Shown: positions 24,771-32,587, numbered from the stretch's first letter. The stretch: DNA of 57,618 bases from DATBMA01 sp036555105 (GCA_036555105.1 DATBMA010000073.1:1-57618), one strand, 5' to 3'. Notes: generated by a model not told the origin, from the letters alone. A program made the numbers and translations.

Positions 24771-25690
24771 TCGAAGACCTTGCCATCATCGGGAGTGGCC
24801 CGGCCGGTTTGACCGCCGCTCTCTATGCGGCTCGCGCCGAGCTGACTCCGATCGTTTTCGTCGGTAGCCAACCCGGTGGGCAGCTCATGATCACCACAGA
24901 CGTCGAGAACTACCCGGGTTTCGAGGACGGCATCCTCGGACCCGAGCTGATGGACAAGTTCCGCAAACAGGCGGAGCGCTTCGGCGCCAGGCTCATGTCG
25001 ATAGACGTCGACCGGGTCGACCTCGCCGAGGCTCCCTACAAACTCTGGGCCGGAGCCGACGAATACCGAGCCAAGGCCGTCATCATCGCCAGCGGTGCCT
25101 CAGCCAAGTGGCTCGGCATCCCCGGTGAAGAGCGCCTCACCGGGCACGGGGTATCGGCTTGCGCCACCTGCGACGGATTCTTCTTCCGCGACAAACGGCT
25201 CATCGTCGTCGGAGGCGGTGACTCGGCGATGGAAGAGGCACTGTTCCTGACCAAGTTCGCCTCGAAGGTCACGATCGTCCACCGCCGTGATGAGTTCCGG
25301 GCCTCGGCGATCATGGCAAGGCGCGCCCTCGAACACCCGAAGATCGAGGTGATCTGGAACACCAACCTCATCGAGATTCGCGGTGAGGGCACGGTGGAGG
25401 CCGTGGTCCTGCAGGACCTACTCACCGGTGAGACCCGCGAGCACCCAGTGGACGGGGTCTTCGTCGCCATCGGCCACCAGCCGAACACCACCATCCTCCA
25501 GGGCCAGATCGATCTCGATGAGCTCGGGTATGTCGCACTGGCCGGCGATGGGACGACCGCCACCAAGGTGCCAGGGGTCTTTGCCGCCGGCGATGTGGCC
25601 GACTCCCGCTACCGTCAGGCAGTGAGTGCGGCCGGAACCGGCTGTATGGCTGCAATCGATGCAGGCCACTACCTGGCATCGCTGGAATGA
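24740..25690 (+). CDS. trxB: Thioredoxin reductase
   Basis: The protein is 316 residues from GTG 24740, which has a GGGGGA seven bases upstream; GTG 24767, overlapping the previous stop, gives 307 residues. FAD motif IIGSGPAGLTAALYAA, redox pair CATC (141-144 of the long form), NADPH motif VVGGGDSAMEEALFL and the C-terminal FAD motif GVFAAGDVAD are all intact. It reduces thioredoxin with NADPH; trxA follows 59 bases later. Confidence 0.96.
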   Translation: MDTTQQADQVIEDLAIIGSGPAGLTAALYAARAELTPIVFVGSQPGGQLMITTDVENYPGFEDGILGPELMDKFRKQAERFGARLMSIDVDRVDLAEAPYKLWAGADEYRAKAVIIASGASAKWLGIPGEERLTGHGVSACATCDGFFFRDKRLIVVGGGDSAMEEALFLTKFASKVTIVHRRDEFRASAIMARRALEHPKIEVIWNTNLIEIRGEGTVEAVVLQDLLTGETREHPVDGVFVAIGHQPNTTILQGQIDLDELGYVALAGDGTTATKVPGVFAAGDVADSRYRQAVSAAGTGCMAAIDAGHYLASLE

Positions 25691-25749
25691 CGGCCTCTGG
25701 CATACGGTTCTACGTGAGCTACAAGTGATAACGAGGAGCTGAAGCAGAC

Positions 25750-26076
25750 ATGGGATCGAACACCGTCACCCTCTCGGACGCCACATTCGGAGACGCCGTG
25801 AGCGCCGAGAAGCCAGTCCTGGTCGACTTCTGGGCTGAGTGGTGTGGCCCTTGCCGCCTGATCGCCCCCATCCTCGACGAGATGGCGACCGAGTACTCGG
25901 ACAAGGTCACGGTGGCAAAGCTCAATGTCGACGAGAACCCGTATACCGCCGCTCGCTTCGACGTCATGAGCATTCCCACCCTCATCCTCTACAAGGACGG
26001 CGTGGAGAAGAAGCGGATCATCGGTGCCCGCCCCAAGCACTCACTTGTCAGCGAGCTGAGCGAGTTCCTCGCCTGA
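25750..26076 (+). CDS. trxA: Thioredoxin
   Basis: The 108-residue protein is a classic thioredoxin fold with WCGPC at 31-35 and the cis-proline in MSIPTLILYKDG. It starts at ATG 25750 with GAGGAG upstream. It is reduced by the adjacent TrxB and serves cytoplasmic disulfide reduction. The gene pair sits between the sigma/anti-sigma genes and the cwlM-like gene, as in mycobacteria. Confidence 0.97.
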   Translation: MGSNTVTLSDATFGDAVSAEKPVLVDFWAEWCGPCRLIAPILDEMATEYSDKVTVAKLNVDENPYTAARFDVMSIPTLILYKDGVEKKRIIGARPKHSLVSELSEFLA

Positions 26077-26095
26077 TCTGGCACGATGAGGCGCG

Positions 26096-27124
26096 ATGCG
26101 TCTCTATCAGCAAGGTGACTCCGGTGAAGCAGTGCGAGACATTCAGGACCGTCTCTCCGCACTGGGCCGGGATTGCCGTGCAGACGAGTCAGGGACCTTT
26201 GGACCGGCGACCACCGCGGCGGTAGTCGACTTTCAGAGCTCAAAGGGCCTCCGACCTGACGGAGTGGTCGGCCCGGAGACCTGGCGGACCCTCTACGAAG
26301 CCGGATACCGCCTCGGTGACCGGCTCCTGTTCCTCCGAAGGCCGATGTTCCGGGGCGAAGACGTGGCCGAGCTCCAAAGCCGTCTCAACTCACTCGGCTT
26401 CGATGCAGGCAAGATCGACGGCATCTTCGGAGCGGCGACCGAGCGGGCGGTCCTCGACTTCGAGGCCAACCGTGGTCTTCCAGAAGATGGAAAAGCCGGA
26501 CCCGAAGTGCTGACCGAGCTCAGGCTCGTCGCCCGGGGCCGGATCAGTCAAGGCCGACAAGCGGTGCGGGAGCGAGAATGGATGCGCACCCTCCCCGACA
26601 CGGTGGTGGGTACGAGGGTGTTCTTCGATGCGGCCTGCCGCAACCAGGCCGAGGCTGCGGCGGCTTGGGAGGCGGCAGGAGCCGCCGCGCTCGAGTTGCA
26701 GATGCGGGGGGGTACTCCGCTCATGTCCCGCGCCGCCGACAGCCTCTTCCCGGAACGGGTGAGGGCGGCCAGAGCCAACCGCATGGGAGCCGAGGTCGTG
26801 ATCAGCTTCCAGCTGGCAGAGCCCGAAGAGGAGGCGACCTTCTACTTCCAGAGCGAGCGGGGCTGGAGCGAGGCCGGCCTGAGGCTGGCGGAGATGATCG
26901 GCGCCGCAGTTGGAGGGGAGGTGGCGGGCCGGGCCACCTCGATCCTGCGTGAAACCCGTGCACCGGCAGTGATCGTGGCCAGCGCCGACCTCGACGACGA
27001 GACCGGCCGCCGGGCAGTGGCTGGCCTTGAGCAATTCTTCGCCGACACCGTGGCCGGGTCAGCTCATCAAGCGACGGAAGATCCTCTCCAGCTCCTCGAG
27101 CGACCCGTAGCGGAGATGCAGTGA
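26096..27124 (+). CDS. cwlM: CwlM-like protein: two peptidoglycan-binding domains plus degenerate amidase_3 domain
   Basis: The 342-residue protein has no signal peptide. Residues about 3-62 and 78-140 are two PG_binding_1 modules (GEAVRDIQDRLSALG and GEDVAELQSRLNSLG). The C-terminal domain aligns in order with amidase_3, but the zinc residues are missing: the DPGHGG motif is DAACRN and the SLHxN motif is SFQLAEPE. It is therefore probably not a hydrolase. Mycobacterial CwlM is a cytoplasmic regulator of MurA and occupies the same place after trxA. The last 66 bases overlap parB tail to tail. Confidence 0.82.
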   Translation: MRLYQQGDSGEAVRDIQDRLSALGRDCRADESGTFGPATTAAVVDFQSSKGLRPDGVVGPETWRTLYEAGYRLGDRLLFLRRPMFRGEDVAELQSRLNSLGFDAGKIDGIFGAATERAVLDFEANRGLPEDGKAGPEVLTELRLVARGRISQGRQAVREREWMRTLPDTVVGTRVFFDAACRNQAEAAAAWEAAGAAALELQMRGGTPLMSRAADSLFPERVRAARANRMGAEVVISFQLAEPEEEATFYFQSERGWSEAGLRLAEMIGAAVGGEVAGRATSILRETRAPAVIVASADLDDETGRRAVAGLEQFFADTVAGSAHQATEDPLQLLERPVAEMQ

Positions 27125-27910
27125 TCCCCGGCCACCCCGATAGTCGACTTTGACCTTCGTGCCCAGCTTCTCCGCCAGGCGCTGCTCGAGCTCGATGACC
27201 TCCGCAGGTCGAACCTCCCGCACCCGCGGACGGCCGCCGGCCGAGGGGGCGCCTCGGCGCAAGCTGGCAGCCTCCTCCACCTGACGGACGCTCCACCCCT
27301 CCGCAACGGCTCGGCCGGCGACATGCTCCATGTACGGGCGGTCCTCGATGGCCAGCAGCGCCCGGCCGTGGCCGGCCGACAACTCCCCCCGCTCGATCAT
27401 GCCCTGGATGGCAGCCGGGAGCTGCAGCAGCCGGAGGGCGTTGGTGACGCTCGCCCGGCTCCGTCCCACCCGCCGACCCACCTCCTCGTGCGTCAAGCCA
27501 AAATCTTCCATTAATTGCCTGTATGCCGCGGCCTCCTCCAGCGGTGACAGGTCCGCCCTCTGCAGGTTCTCGACCAGCGCCTCGGTCAGGCCGGACAGGT
27601 CCTCGCCCTGGCGGACCAGGGCCGGGATCGAGGTCAAGCCTGCCACTCTGGCCGCCCGCAGGCGCCTTTCCCCGGCTATGAGGGTGTAGCCCCCCGCCGG
27701 GTCGGGCCGAACGGTTATCGGCTGGAGCAGTCCCACGGTCGCGATCGAGGAGGCCAGGGAGGCAAGTCCCTCCTCGTCGAAAGACGTGCGCGGCTGCAGC
27801 GGGTTGGAAGAGACCTCATCCGGGCGGACGTAAACGAGGCCCGACTCCTCGCCTTGTGCGGCCGGAATCAGGGCCTCCAGTCCCCTCCCGAGACCTCGCT
27901 TGACGGCCAC
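27059..27910 (-). CDS. parB: Chromosome partitioning protein ParB
   Basis: The protein is 283 residues from GTG 27910, which has GGAGG close upstream; this start gives VAVKRGLGRGLEALIP, a standard ParB beginning. Next come the CTPase region (NPLQPRTSFDEEGL, TLIAGERRLRAARVAG), the helix-turn-helix (GLTHEEVGRRVGRSRASVTNALRL) and a C-terminal dimer domain. ParB binds parS and spreads as a CTP clamp. It lies 10 bases after parA. Confidence 0.95.
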   Translation of the reverse strand: MAVKRGLGRGLEALIPAAQGEESGLVYVRPDEVSSNPLQPRTSFDEEGLASLASSIATVGLLQPITVRPDPAGGYTLIAGERRLRAARVAGLTSIPALVRQGEDLSGLTEALVENLQRADLSPLEEAAAYRQLMEDFGLTHEEVGRRVGRSRASVTNALRLLQLPAAIQGMIERGELSAGHGRALLAIEDRPYMEHVAGRAVAEGWSVRQVEEAASLRRGAPSAGGRPRVREVRPAEVIELEQRLAEKLGTKVKVDYRGGRGSLHLRYGSLEELERIFRRLMS

Positions 27911-27920
27911 ACTCCCTCCT

Positions 27921-28709
27921 CTACTGCTGGTCGAGCCCGTGCCGGCGCCGGAATTCCCGGCCCAGCTCGCGATAGGCGATGGCACCTCTGCTCATCGGAT
28001 CGAGCGCTTCGATCGGTTCCCCGAACGACGGGGCTTCACTGAGCCGCACCGATCGCGGAATCACCGTGCGATAGGCACGCGGTCCGAAGTACTCCCGGAT
28101 TTGCCCCGCCACCTCCCGGGAGAGGTTGGTCCGGGAGTCGTACATGGTGAGGATCACTCCCTCCACATTCAAGTCGGGGTTGAGACTCGCCTTCACCAAA
28201 TCCACGTTTTTGAGCAGCTGGCTCAATCCCTCCAGGGCGTAGTACTCACATTGGATGGGAATCACCACTTCGGCCACCGCCGCCAGCGCATTTACCGTCA
28301 GCAGGCCCAGAGAAGGCGGGCAATCCACCAGGATGACGTCGTAGTCTCCCAGCACCTGGGCAAGCGCACTTCGCAGCCGCATCTCCCGTGAAAAGGCCGG
28401 GACCAGTTCGATCTCCGCCCCGGCCAGGTCGATAGTGGCCGGGAGGCAGAAGAGATCCTTCACCGAAGTCGGCTCAACCGCATCCTCGACCGCAATCTCC
28501 TTCAAGAGAACGTCATATATCGACGAAGCGATAGCGGTACGCTCGATACCGAGGCCGGAGGTGGCGTTGCCCTGTGGGTCCAAGTCGACGATGAGCACTC
28601 GTTCTCCCTGCAAAGCCAAGCCGGCCCCCAGGTTGATGGCTGTGGTCGACTTTCCGACGCCCCCCTTCTGATTGGCGAGGGCGACCGTGACTGCCCCGGC
28701 ATCGCTCAT
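27921..28709 (-). CDS. parA: Chromosome partitioning ATPase ParA
   Basis: The 262-residue protein has the deviant Walker A KGGVGKSTTAINLGAG near residue 14, DLDPQGNATSGLG, and the Walker B-like DVILVDCPPSLGLLT. It is a Soj-type ParA that moves origin-bound ParB. The ATG overlaps the rsmG stop (ATGA). Confidence 0.96.
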   Translation of the reverse strand: MSDAGAVTVALANQKGGVGKSTTAINLGAGLALQGERVLIVDLDPQGNATSGLGIERTAIASSIYDVLLKEIAVEDAVEPTSVKDLFCLPATIDLAGAEIELVPAFSREMRLRSALAQVLGDYDVILVDCPPSLGLLTVNALAAVAEVVIPIQCEYYALEGLSQLLKNVDLVKASLNPDLNVEGVILTMYDSRTNLSREVAGQIREYFGPRAYRTVIPRSVRLSEAPSFGEPIEALDPMSRGAIAYRELGREFRRRHGLDQQ

Positions 28710-29302
28710 TCCTTCCGCATGATAAGGAGTCGAGCCGTCCGGTCAAGGATGCCGACGGGGACGTCGATCGCTTCCATCCCGGGTCCGGGGTTCACAGCCG
28801 CCGCAACGGCGAAAACGGCGATGCCTTTGGGCTGCAGCCAGGATCTTGCCACCGGGGCCAGTGCCGCTGTCGGGGCCACTGCCCTCGACACCACCACCTC
28901 CACCGACCGCCTCACCCGCTTGAAGTCTCCCTCTACCACCTCAGCATTTGAGATCCCCAGAACCCGCACACCCCGCCTGAGCAGCTGGCAACGTCGGGCC
29001 GATCGCTCCACCAACAGGACTTCCCATTCAGAGAGGGCGATCGCCAGGGGAAGGCCCGGCAGGCCGGCGCCACTGCCGAGGTCGGCCGCTCTCCCCGGCG
29101 GCCAAGCAGACCATCCTCGAGCCATCACCAGTGAGTCGGCCACATGCCTTGAGCCCAGGCGGCTGCCTTCTTCCGGCCCCATTGCACCCGCCGGAATCGC
29201 CTCCTCTCTCAGCCAGTCCTCCAGACGGCCAAGACCGGCCATATCGGCCGGAGCCAAGGCCAGACCGGCATATTCCGCTGCCCGGTGGACCGATGCATCC
29301 AT
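28706..29302 (-). CDS. rsmG: 16S rRNA (guanine-527-N7)-methyltransferase RsmG
   Basis: From ATG 29302 the protein has 198 residues; an extension upstream would run over the candidate parS site. The SAM site AADLGSGAGLPGLPLAIA, the VERSARRCQLLRR stretch and SRAVAP are characteristic of GidB/RsmG. It methylates G527 of 16S rRNA. Loss of rsmG gives low-level streptomycin resistance in other bacteria. Confidence 0.93.
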   Translation of the reverse strand: MDASVHRAAEYAGLALAPADMAGLGRLEDWLREEAIPAGAMGPEEGSRLGSRHVADSLVMARGWSAWPPGRAADLGSGAGLPGLPLAIALSEWEVLLVERSARRCQLLRRGVRVLGISNAEVVEGDFKRVRRSVEVVVSRAVAPTAALAPVARSWLQPKGIAVFAVAAAVNPGPGMEAIDVPVGILDRTARLLIMRKE

Positions 29303-29309
29303 CCTCGGG

Positions 29310-29315
29310 ATTATC
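29310..29315 (-). promoter_or_regulatory. -10 box of rsmG-parA-parB, leaderless layout
   Basis: GATAAT, seven bases, ATG 29302 on the minus strand. It probably drives rsmG, parA and parB as one unit. Confidence 0.45.
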
Positions 29316-29342
29316 GCCCTCGATCTCCACCTCAACCCTTCA

Positions 29343-29356
29343 GTTCCACGTGATAC
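29343..29356. promoter_or_regulatory. Candidate parS site
   Basis: GTTCCACGTGATAC matches the ParB target core GTTNCACGTGAAAC at 13 of 14 positions. It lies just upstream of rsmG-parA-parB and about 3 kb from dnaA, where parS sites usually cluster. No better match was noticed elsewhere in the window. Confidence 0.5.
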
Positions 29357-29378
29357 TTGACGGTGAAACAACCCCGGT

Positions 29379-29384
29379 TAGCTT
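29379..29384 (+). promoter_or_regulatory. -10 box of LAGLIDADG-type gene, leaderless layout
   Basis: TAGCTT, seven bases, ATG 29392; the same TTAGCTT sequence forms the -10 region of the DUF427 gene. Confidence 0.4.
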
Positions 29385-29391
29385 GCCGGCA

Positions 29392-29739
29392 ATGGAGAAG
29401 ATCGACACCGGCTTCCTGGTAGGGCTGCTGGTGGGGGAGGGTCACTTCGGTGGAGACGGGCGCCAGCCCCAGGTGACGTTGCGTATGCACGTCCGCCATG
29501 AGGCGACCTTCTTCCGTCTCCGGGAGTTGCTGCCTGGCAGCAAGCTCTACGGCCCGTATCGCCACGGCGGCCGCCACTACTACCAGTGGATGGTCAGAGG
29601 CCGGTACCTGCGGGAGGAGTTGGTGCCCCTGATAGCCGGCGTCCGGCACCTGCTGGACGATTACACGGCGGCGCGGTTCGACGCCATGTGCGAGAACTAC
29701 AAGATCGTGGTCAAGACCGGCTCCACCGCCCCCGGTTGA
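29392..29739 (+). CDS. Freestanding single-motif LAGLIDADG-type protein
   Basis: This is a 115-residue protein. FLVGLLVGEGHFGGDG (8-23) fits the LAGLIDADG helix followed by the acidic metal-binding residue. The rest, QVTLRMHVRHEATFFRLREL then KLYGPYRHGGRHYYQWMV, has the beta-strand pattern of homing-endonuclease DNA-binding saddles. One motif implies a homodimer. It is not inside an intron or intein and lies opposite to the flanking rsmG and jag genes. It may be an active selfish nuclease or a domesticated DNA-binding protein. Confidence 0.75.
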   Translation: MEKIDTGFLVGLLVGEGHFGGDGRQPQVTLRMHVRHEATFFRLRELLPGSKLYGPYRHGGRHYYQWMVRGRYLREELVPLIAGVRHLLDDYTAARFDAMCENYKIVVKTGSTAPG

Positions 29740-29749
29740 GGGCTCCGGC

Positions 29750-30691
29750 TCAGGCCTCTTCCATCGCCGGCGTCTCCTCGGACAGGTCCTCGTCCTCGCC
29801 GCCCAACCCGGCCGCCGCCTCGACCACCGCCGGCTCCACCGGCTCAGCCCCAGGCTCGCCGGCCTCGACCGCCGCGATCACGACGTACCGGCGTGGGGCT
29901 TCGCCCTCCGAATAGGAGCGCACCCCCTCGCGCTCGGCCACGGCATCGTGGACCACCTTCCGATCCGACGCGCTCATGGGCTCGAGCATGATCTCCCCGC
30001 CCTCGCTCGCCACCTGATCGATGAGGCGAGCGGCATAGATGGAGAGCGCCTGCCGGCGACGTTCGGCGTACCCGGCGATGTCGAGCCGGACCCGGGCAGC
30101 TTCTTTGAACTTCCTCTGAAGGACCGTCTTGGTCAGCTCGTGGATTGCTTCGATCACCGACCCACGTGGCCCGACCAGTGCCTCGGTTTGCTCGCCAGAG
30201 ACATTGGCTATGAGCACGTCCTCCTCGATCGTCACGGTTACGACGCCCTCGAGGCCGAATGCCTCCAGCAGCCCACCGAGAAAAGACTCGACGACAGGCG
30301 CCTGTTCGGCCGGGTTCACGTCCACCGGGGGGCCCTCCTGGCTGCGGGGGCGCGGCTCGGCCTGGCGGCGATCGCCGCCACCCGACCGATTCTTAACGTT
30401 CTGACGCTCGTCACGACTGCCGCCTCTCGAGCGGTTGGAACCGCCGCCTTGTGTACTGCCTCGCCCGGCTGATTCCGGCTTACGGTCCCGGGAACCCTGC
30501 TTCTTTTTGCGATTGTTGGATTTTGGCCGCACTCTGACCACCGCGTCGCGCCCGCCCATGCCCAGGAATCCCTTTTCCGGCTCCTGCAGGACCTCGATTT
30601 CGACCCGACTGGGGTCCTCGATTCCCAATTCCCGCATGCCGACCTCGACCGCCAGCTCCACGGTCCGACCCTTTATCTCGACCCACTCCAC
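29750..30691 (-). CDS. jag: Jag/KhpB RNA-binding protein (Jag-N, KH, R3H)
   Basis: The 313-residue protein has an N-terminal Jag domain (1-55; KGFLGMGGRDAVVRV), a basic low-complexity linker (about 56-120), a KH domain (GPRGSVIEAIHEL) and an R3H domain (ERRRQALSIYAARL...DRKVVHDAVAE). The C-terminus is an acidic tail of about 45 residues. KhpB binds RNA together with KhpA and affects cell-wall and division genes. It follows yidC with two bases between, as in most actinobacteria. Confidence 0.93.
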   Translation of the reverse strand: MEWVEIKGRTVELAVEVGMRELGIEDPSRVEIEVLQEPEKGFLGMGGRDAVVRVRPKSNNRKKKQGSRDRKPESAGRGSTQGGGSNRSRGGSRDERQNVKNRSGGGDRRQAEPRPRSQEGPPVDVNPAEQAPVVESFLGGLLEAFGLEGVVTVTIEEDVLIANVSGEQTEALVGPRGSVIEAIHELTKTVLQRKFKEAARVRLDIAGYAERRRQALSIYAARLIDQVASEGGEIMLEPMSASDRKVVHDAVAEREGVRSYSEGEAPRRYVVIAAVEAGEPGAEPVEPAVVEAAAGLGGEDEDLSEETPAMEEA

Positions 30692-30693
30692 CT

Positions 30694-31530
30694 CTACTTC
30701 CTCCTCTTGCGGCGCCTACCGGCGGGTGGTTGTTGCGGTTTCGGCTCTTCGGCCTTCTTCGGTGGCGGCTCGGGGGCCGGCGGTGGCGCCGGTCGGCCGT
30801 CGATCCTGAAGATCAATACCTGCTGACCCAGCCGGAAGAGGTTGCCCGTCATCCAGTAGAGCACCAATCCTGCCGGGAAGTTGTAGGAGATGAAGCCGAT
30901 GAACAACGGCATGATCCTGGTCAGCATCTGGCCGGCTTGACCGGGCCCGGTCGCCCGGGGCTGTCCGCTGGTGGCGTGCCACTGCTGTACGTACTGGGTG
31001 GCGACCATGATCACCAGCATCAACAGGTAGGGGAGCGCCACCAGCACGCCCTGGGCGACGGCCTCACTCACCCTGGTCCCGAGATCCATGCCAAGGAAAG
31101 TGGTCTGGCCGGCAGCGATGGCCGTGTAGAGGTCCGACTCGGGCGGGACCTTGATCTCACAACCCGCGGTGCCGCTCTGGCAGATGGGATCCGATAGGAG
31201 CCTGAACAGGGCGATCCAGATCGGGAACTGGATCAGCATCGGTAAAAGGCACCCGCCCGGAGTGGCTCCTGCTTCTTTCTGCACGCGCATCAACTCGCGC
31301 TGCATCGTCTCGGGCTCTTCCTTGTACTCCTTTTGGATCCGGCGGATCTCGGGCTGGATCTGCTGAAAGGCGCGAGTCGACCTTGTCTGCTTCAGTGTGA
31401 GCGGGAAGAGAAGAAGGTTGACGAGGATCGTCAGGAGGATGATCGCCACCCCGTAGTTGGGGATGAGGCCGTACAGGAAGGCGAGGACGGTCCCCAGCAC
31501 CTTTTCGAGGCCGGTCAGCAACTGGCCCAT
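30694..31530 (-). CDS. yidC: Membrane protein insertase YidC
   Basis: The 278-residue protein has the YidC/Oxa1 core: membrane segment near 10-35, SRAFQQIQPE-type cytoplasmic loop (STRAFQQIQPEIRRIQKEYK), GGCLLPMLIQFPIWIALFRLL, and three further segments. A proline- and lysine-rich basic tail (APPPAPEPPPKKAEEPK, then RRRKRRK) could contact the ribosome. It inserts membrane proteins with or without SecYEG. Its ATG overlaps the yidD stop by one base (TGATG). Confidence 0.95.
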   Translation of the reverse strand: MGQLLTGLEKVLGTVLAFLYGLIPNYGVAIILLTILVNLLLFPLTLKQTRSTRAFQQIQPEIRRIQKEYKEEPETMQRELMRVQKEAGATPGGCLLPMLIQFPIWIALFRLLSDPICQSGTAGCEIKVPPESDLYTAIAAGQTTFLGMDLGTRVSEAVAQGVLVALPYLLMLVIMVATQYVQQWHATSGQPRATGPGQAGQMLTRIMPLFIGFISYNFPAGLVLYWMTGNLFRLGQQVLIFRIDGRPAPPPAPEPPPKKAEEPKPQQPPAGRRRKRRK

Positions 31531-31796
31531 CAGCGAGCCGCCAGCTTCTCAGGCACCGGGTCGTACCCGCCCGGGTGCAATGGTTGGCAACGCCCGATCC
31601 GCTTGATGGCCATCCAGCTGCCTCGAAAAAGGCCGAATCGCTCGATCGCCCCGGCCGCGTATGCGGAGCACGTGGGCTGGAAGCGACAGTTGCTGCCAAG
31701 CCAGGGACTTACCATTATCTGGTAGAGGCGGATCGCACCCAAGGCCCAGGCGGAGGGGAGGAACCAGCGGAGCTCAGCCACCTCCGACTCCTTCAT
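31530..31796 (-). CDS. yidD: Membrane protein insertion efficiency factor YidD
   Basis: The protein is 88 residues from ATG 31796. The hallmark CRFQPTCSAYAAGAI and RCQPLHPGGYDPVP are present. It is a small membrane-associated factor between rnpA and yidC. Its start lies 23 bases inside the rnpA 3' end. Confidence 0.94.
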   Translation of the reverse strand: MKESEVAELRWFLPSAWALGAIRLYQIMVSPWLGSNCRFQPTCSAYAAGAIERFGLFRGSWMAIKRIGRCQPLHPGGYDPVPEKLAAR

Positions 31797-32148
31797 CGAC
31801 CCACGAGACCAGCGTGGCGAATGCGGCAGTTGCGACCGAAGCATCTGCGATGAGCACGTAGTCGTAGCCCGGCTCGAGCGCGATCCGGCGAACCGCTTCA
31901 CGCAGCCTTCGCTTCGCCCGATTCCTCACAACTGCCTTCCCTACTCGTTTGCCGGCCACATAGCCCACCCGGATCTGACCATCCGGCCCGGGCATGCGGG
32001 CCACAACAACACCGCCGGCCCTTCGTCTCCGACCGCTCCCGAGAACACGAGCGAAGTCACTGCTCGCCGACAGCGAGGTGACCGTCTCAGGCTGCCAGCC
32101 GCTTGCGACCTTTTTGCCGCCTCGACTTGAGAGTGGCGCGTCCGGCAC
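31774..32148 (-). CDS. rnpA: Ribonuclease P protein component
   Basis: The 124-residue protein has a normal RnpA core: SSDFARVLGSGRRRR, VGYVAGKRVGKAVVRNRAKRRLREA (RNR motif, quoted in parts) and LIADASVATA. The only ATG/GTG/TTG in frame ahead of the core is GTG 32148, with AGGA nine bases upstream. It lies 62 bases inside rpmH, so the first 20 residues (MPDAPLSSRGGKKVASGWQP) are read from rpmH in another frame. A CTG start is the only way to avoid the overlap. Thermus is known for a comparable rpmH-rnpA overlap. Confidence 0.9.
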   Translation of the reverse strand: MPDAPLSSRGGKKVASGWQPETVTSLSASSDFARVLGSGRRRRAGGVVVARMPGPDGQIRVGYVAGKRVGKAVVRNRAKRRLREAVRRIALEPGYDYVLIADASVATAAFATLVSWVDEGVGGG

Positions 32149-32221
32149 GGGTCTGCATCCTGTTGCGAAAGCCGTGCTTGCGCTTACGCCTGCGGACTTT
32201 CGGCTGAAAAGTGCGTTTCAT
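32087..32221 (-). CDS. rpmH: 50S ribosomal protein L34
   Basis: This 44-residue, very basic protein begins MKRTFQPKVRRRKRKHGFR and ends KSRRQKGRKRLAA, a complete L34 of standard length. It starts at ATG 32221, is the first gene of the rpmH-rnpA-yidD-yidC-jag run, and shares 62 bases with rnpA. Confidence 0.97.
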   Translation of the reverse strand: MKRTFQPKVRRRKRKHGFRNRMQTRAGRATLKSRRQKGRKRLAA

Positions 32222-32423
32222 GGGGAGGCCAGGAGAGGAGGAAAAGGAAGGTTACGGGAGGCGGCGGCGAGTGTAAACCTGAACGGATCGTTACCTCATC
32301 GGGCTACGCGAAAAAAAGCTCTCGGCACACCCGATCAGGCCGTCATCCAAGCCTGGGGAAAACCCCTACCGCAATTGGAAAATCGCCCCATCAGTGTTGG
32401 GTTTTGAGGCAGATTGCGCGCTC

Positions 32424-32451
32424 TTGACACCTCGGGCCTCGTCCATATACT
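32424..32451 (+). promoter_or_regulatory. dnaA promoter
   Basis: TTGACA (32424-32429), a 16-base spacer and TATACT (32446-32451) make a nearly perfect sigma-70-type promoter. Transcription would begin near 32458 and leave a leader of about 160 bases before the dnaA TTG. Confidence 0.75.
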
Positions 32452-32556
32452 CGCCCGCCGCTGGAGAAACCGTACGCGACCCACTTCCCCCGCCGCCCGG
32501 TAGCTACGAACTCCGCTACGAGGGAAGAATTTCGCCCGGGGAGGGGCCCAGGAGTC

Positions 32557-32587
32557 TTGTCCACATTGTGGACTCGGCTGTGGAAAC
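32557..32587. promoter_or_regulatory. DnaA-box cluster in the dnaA leader
   Basis: TTGTCCACA (32557-32565) is a perfect high-GC-type DnaA box. TGTGGACTC (32567-32575) and TGTGGAAAC (32579-32587) are weaker boxes on the other strand. Their place between promoter and start suggests autoregulation of dnaA or a second origin arm. Confidence 0.65.
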
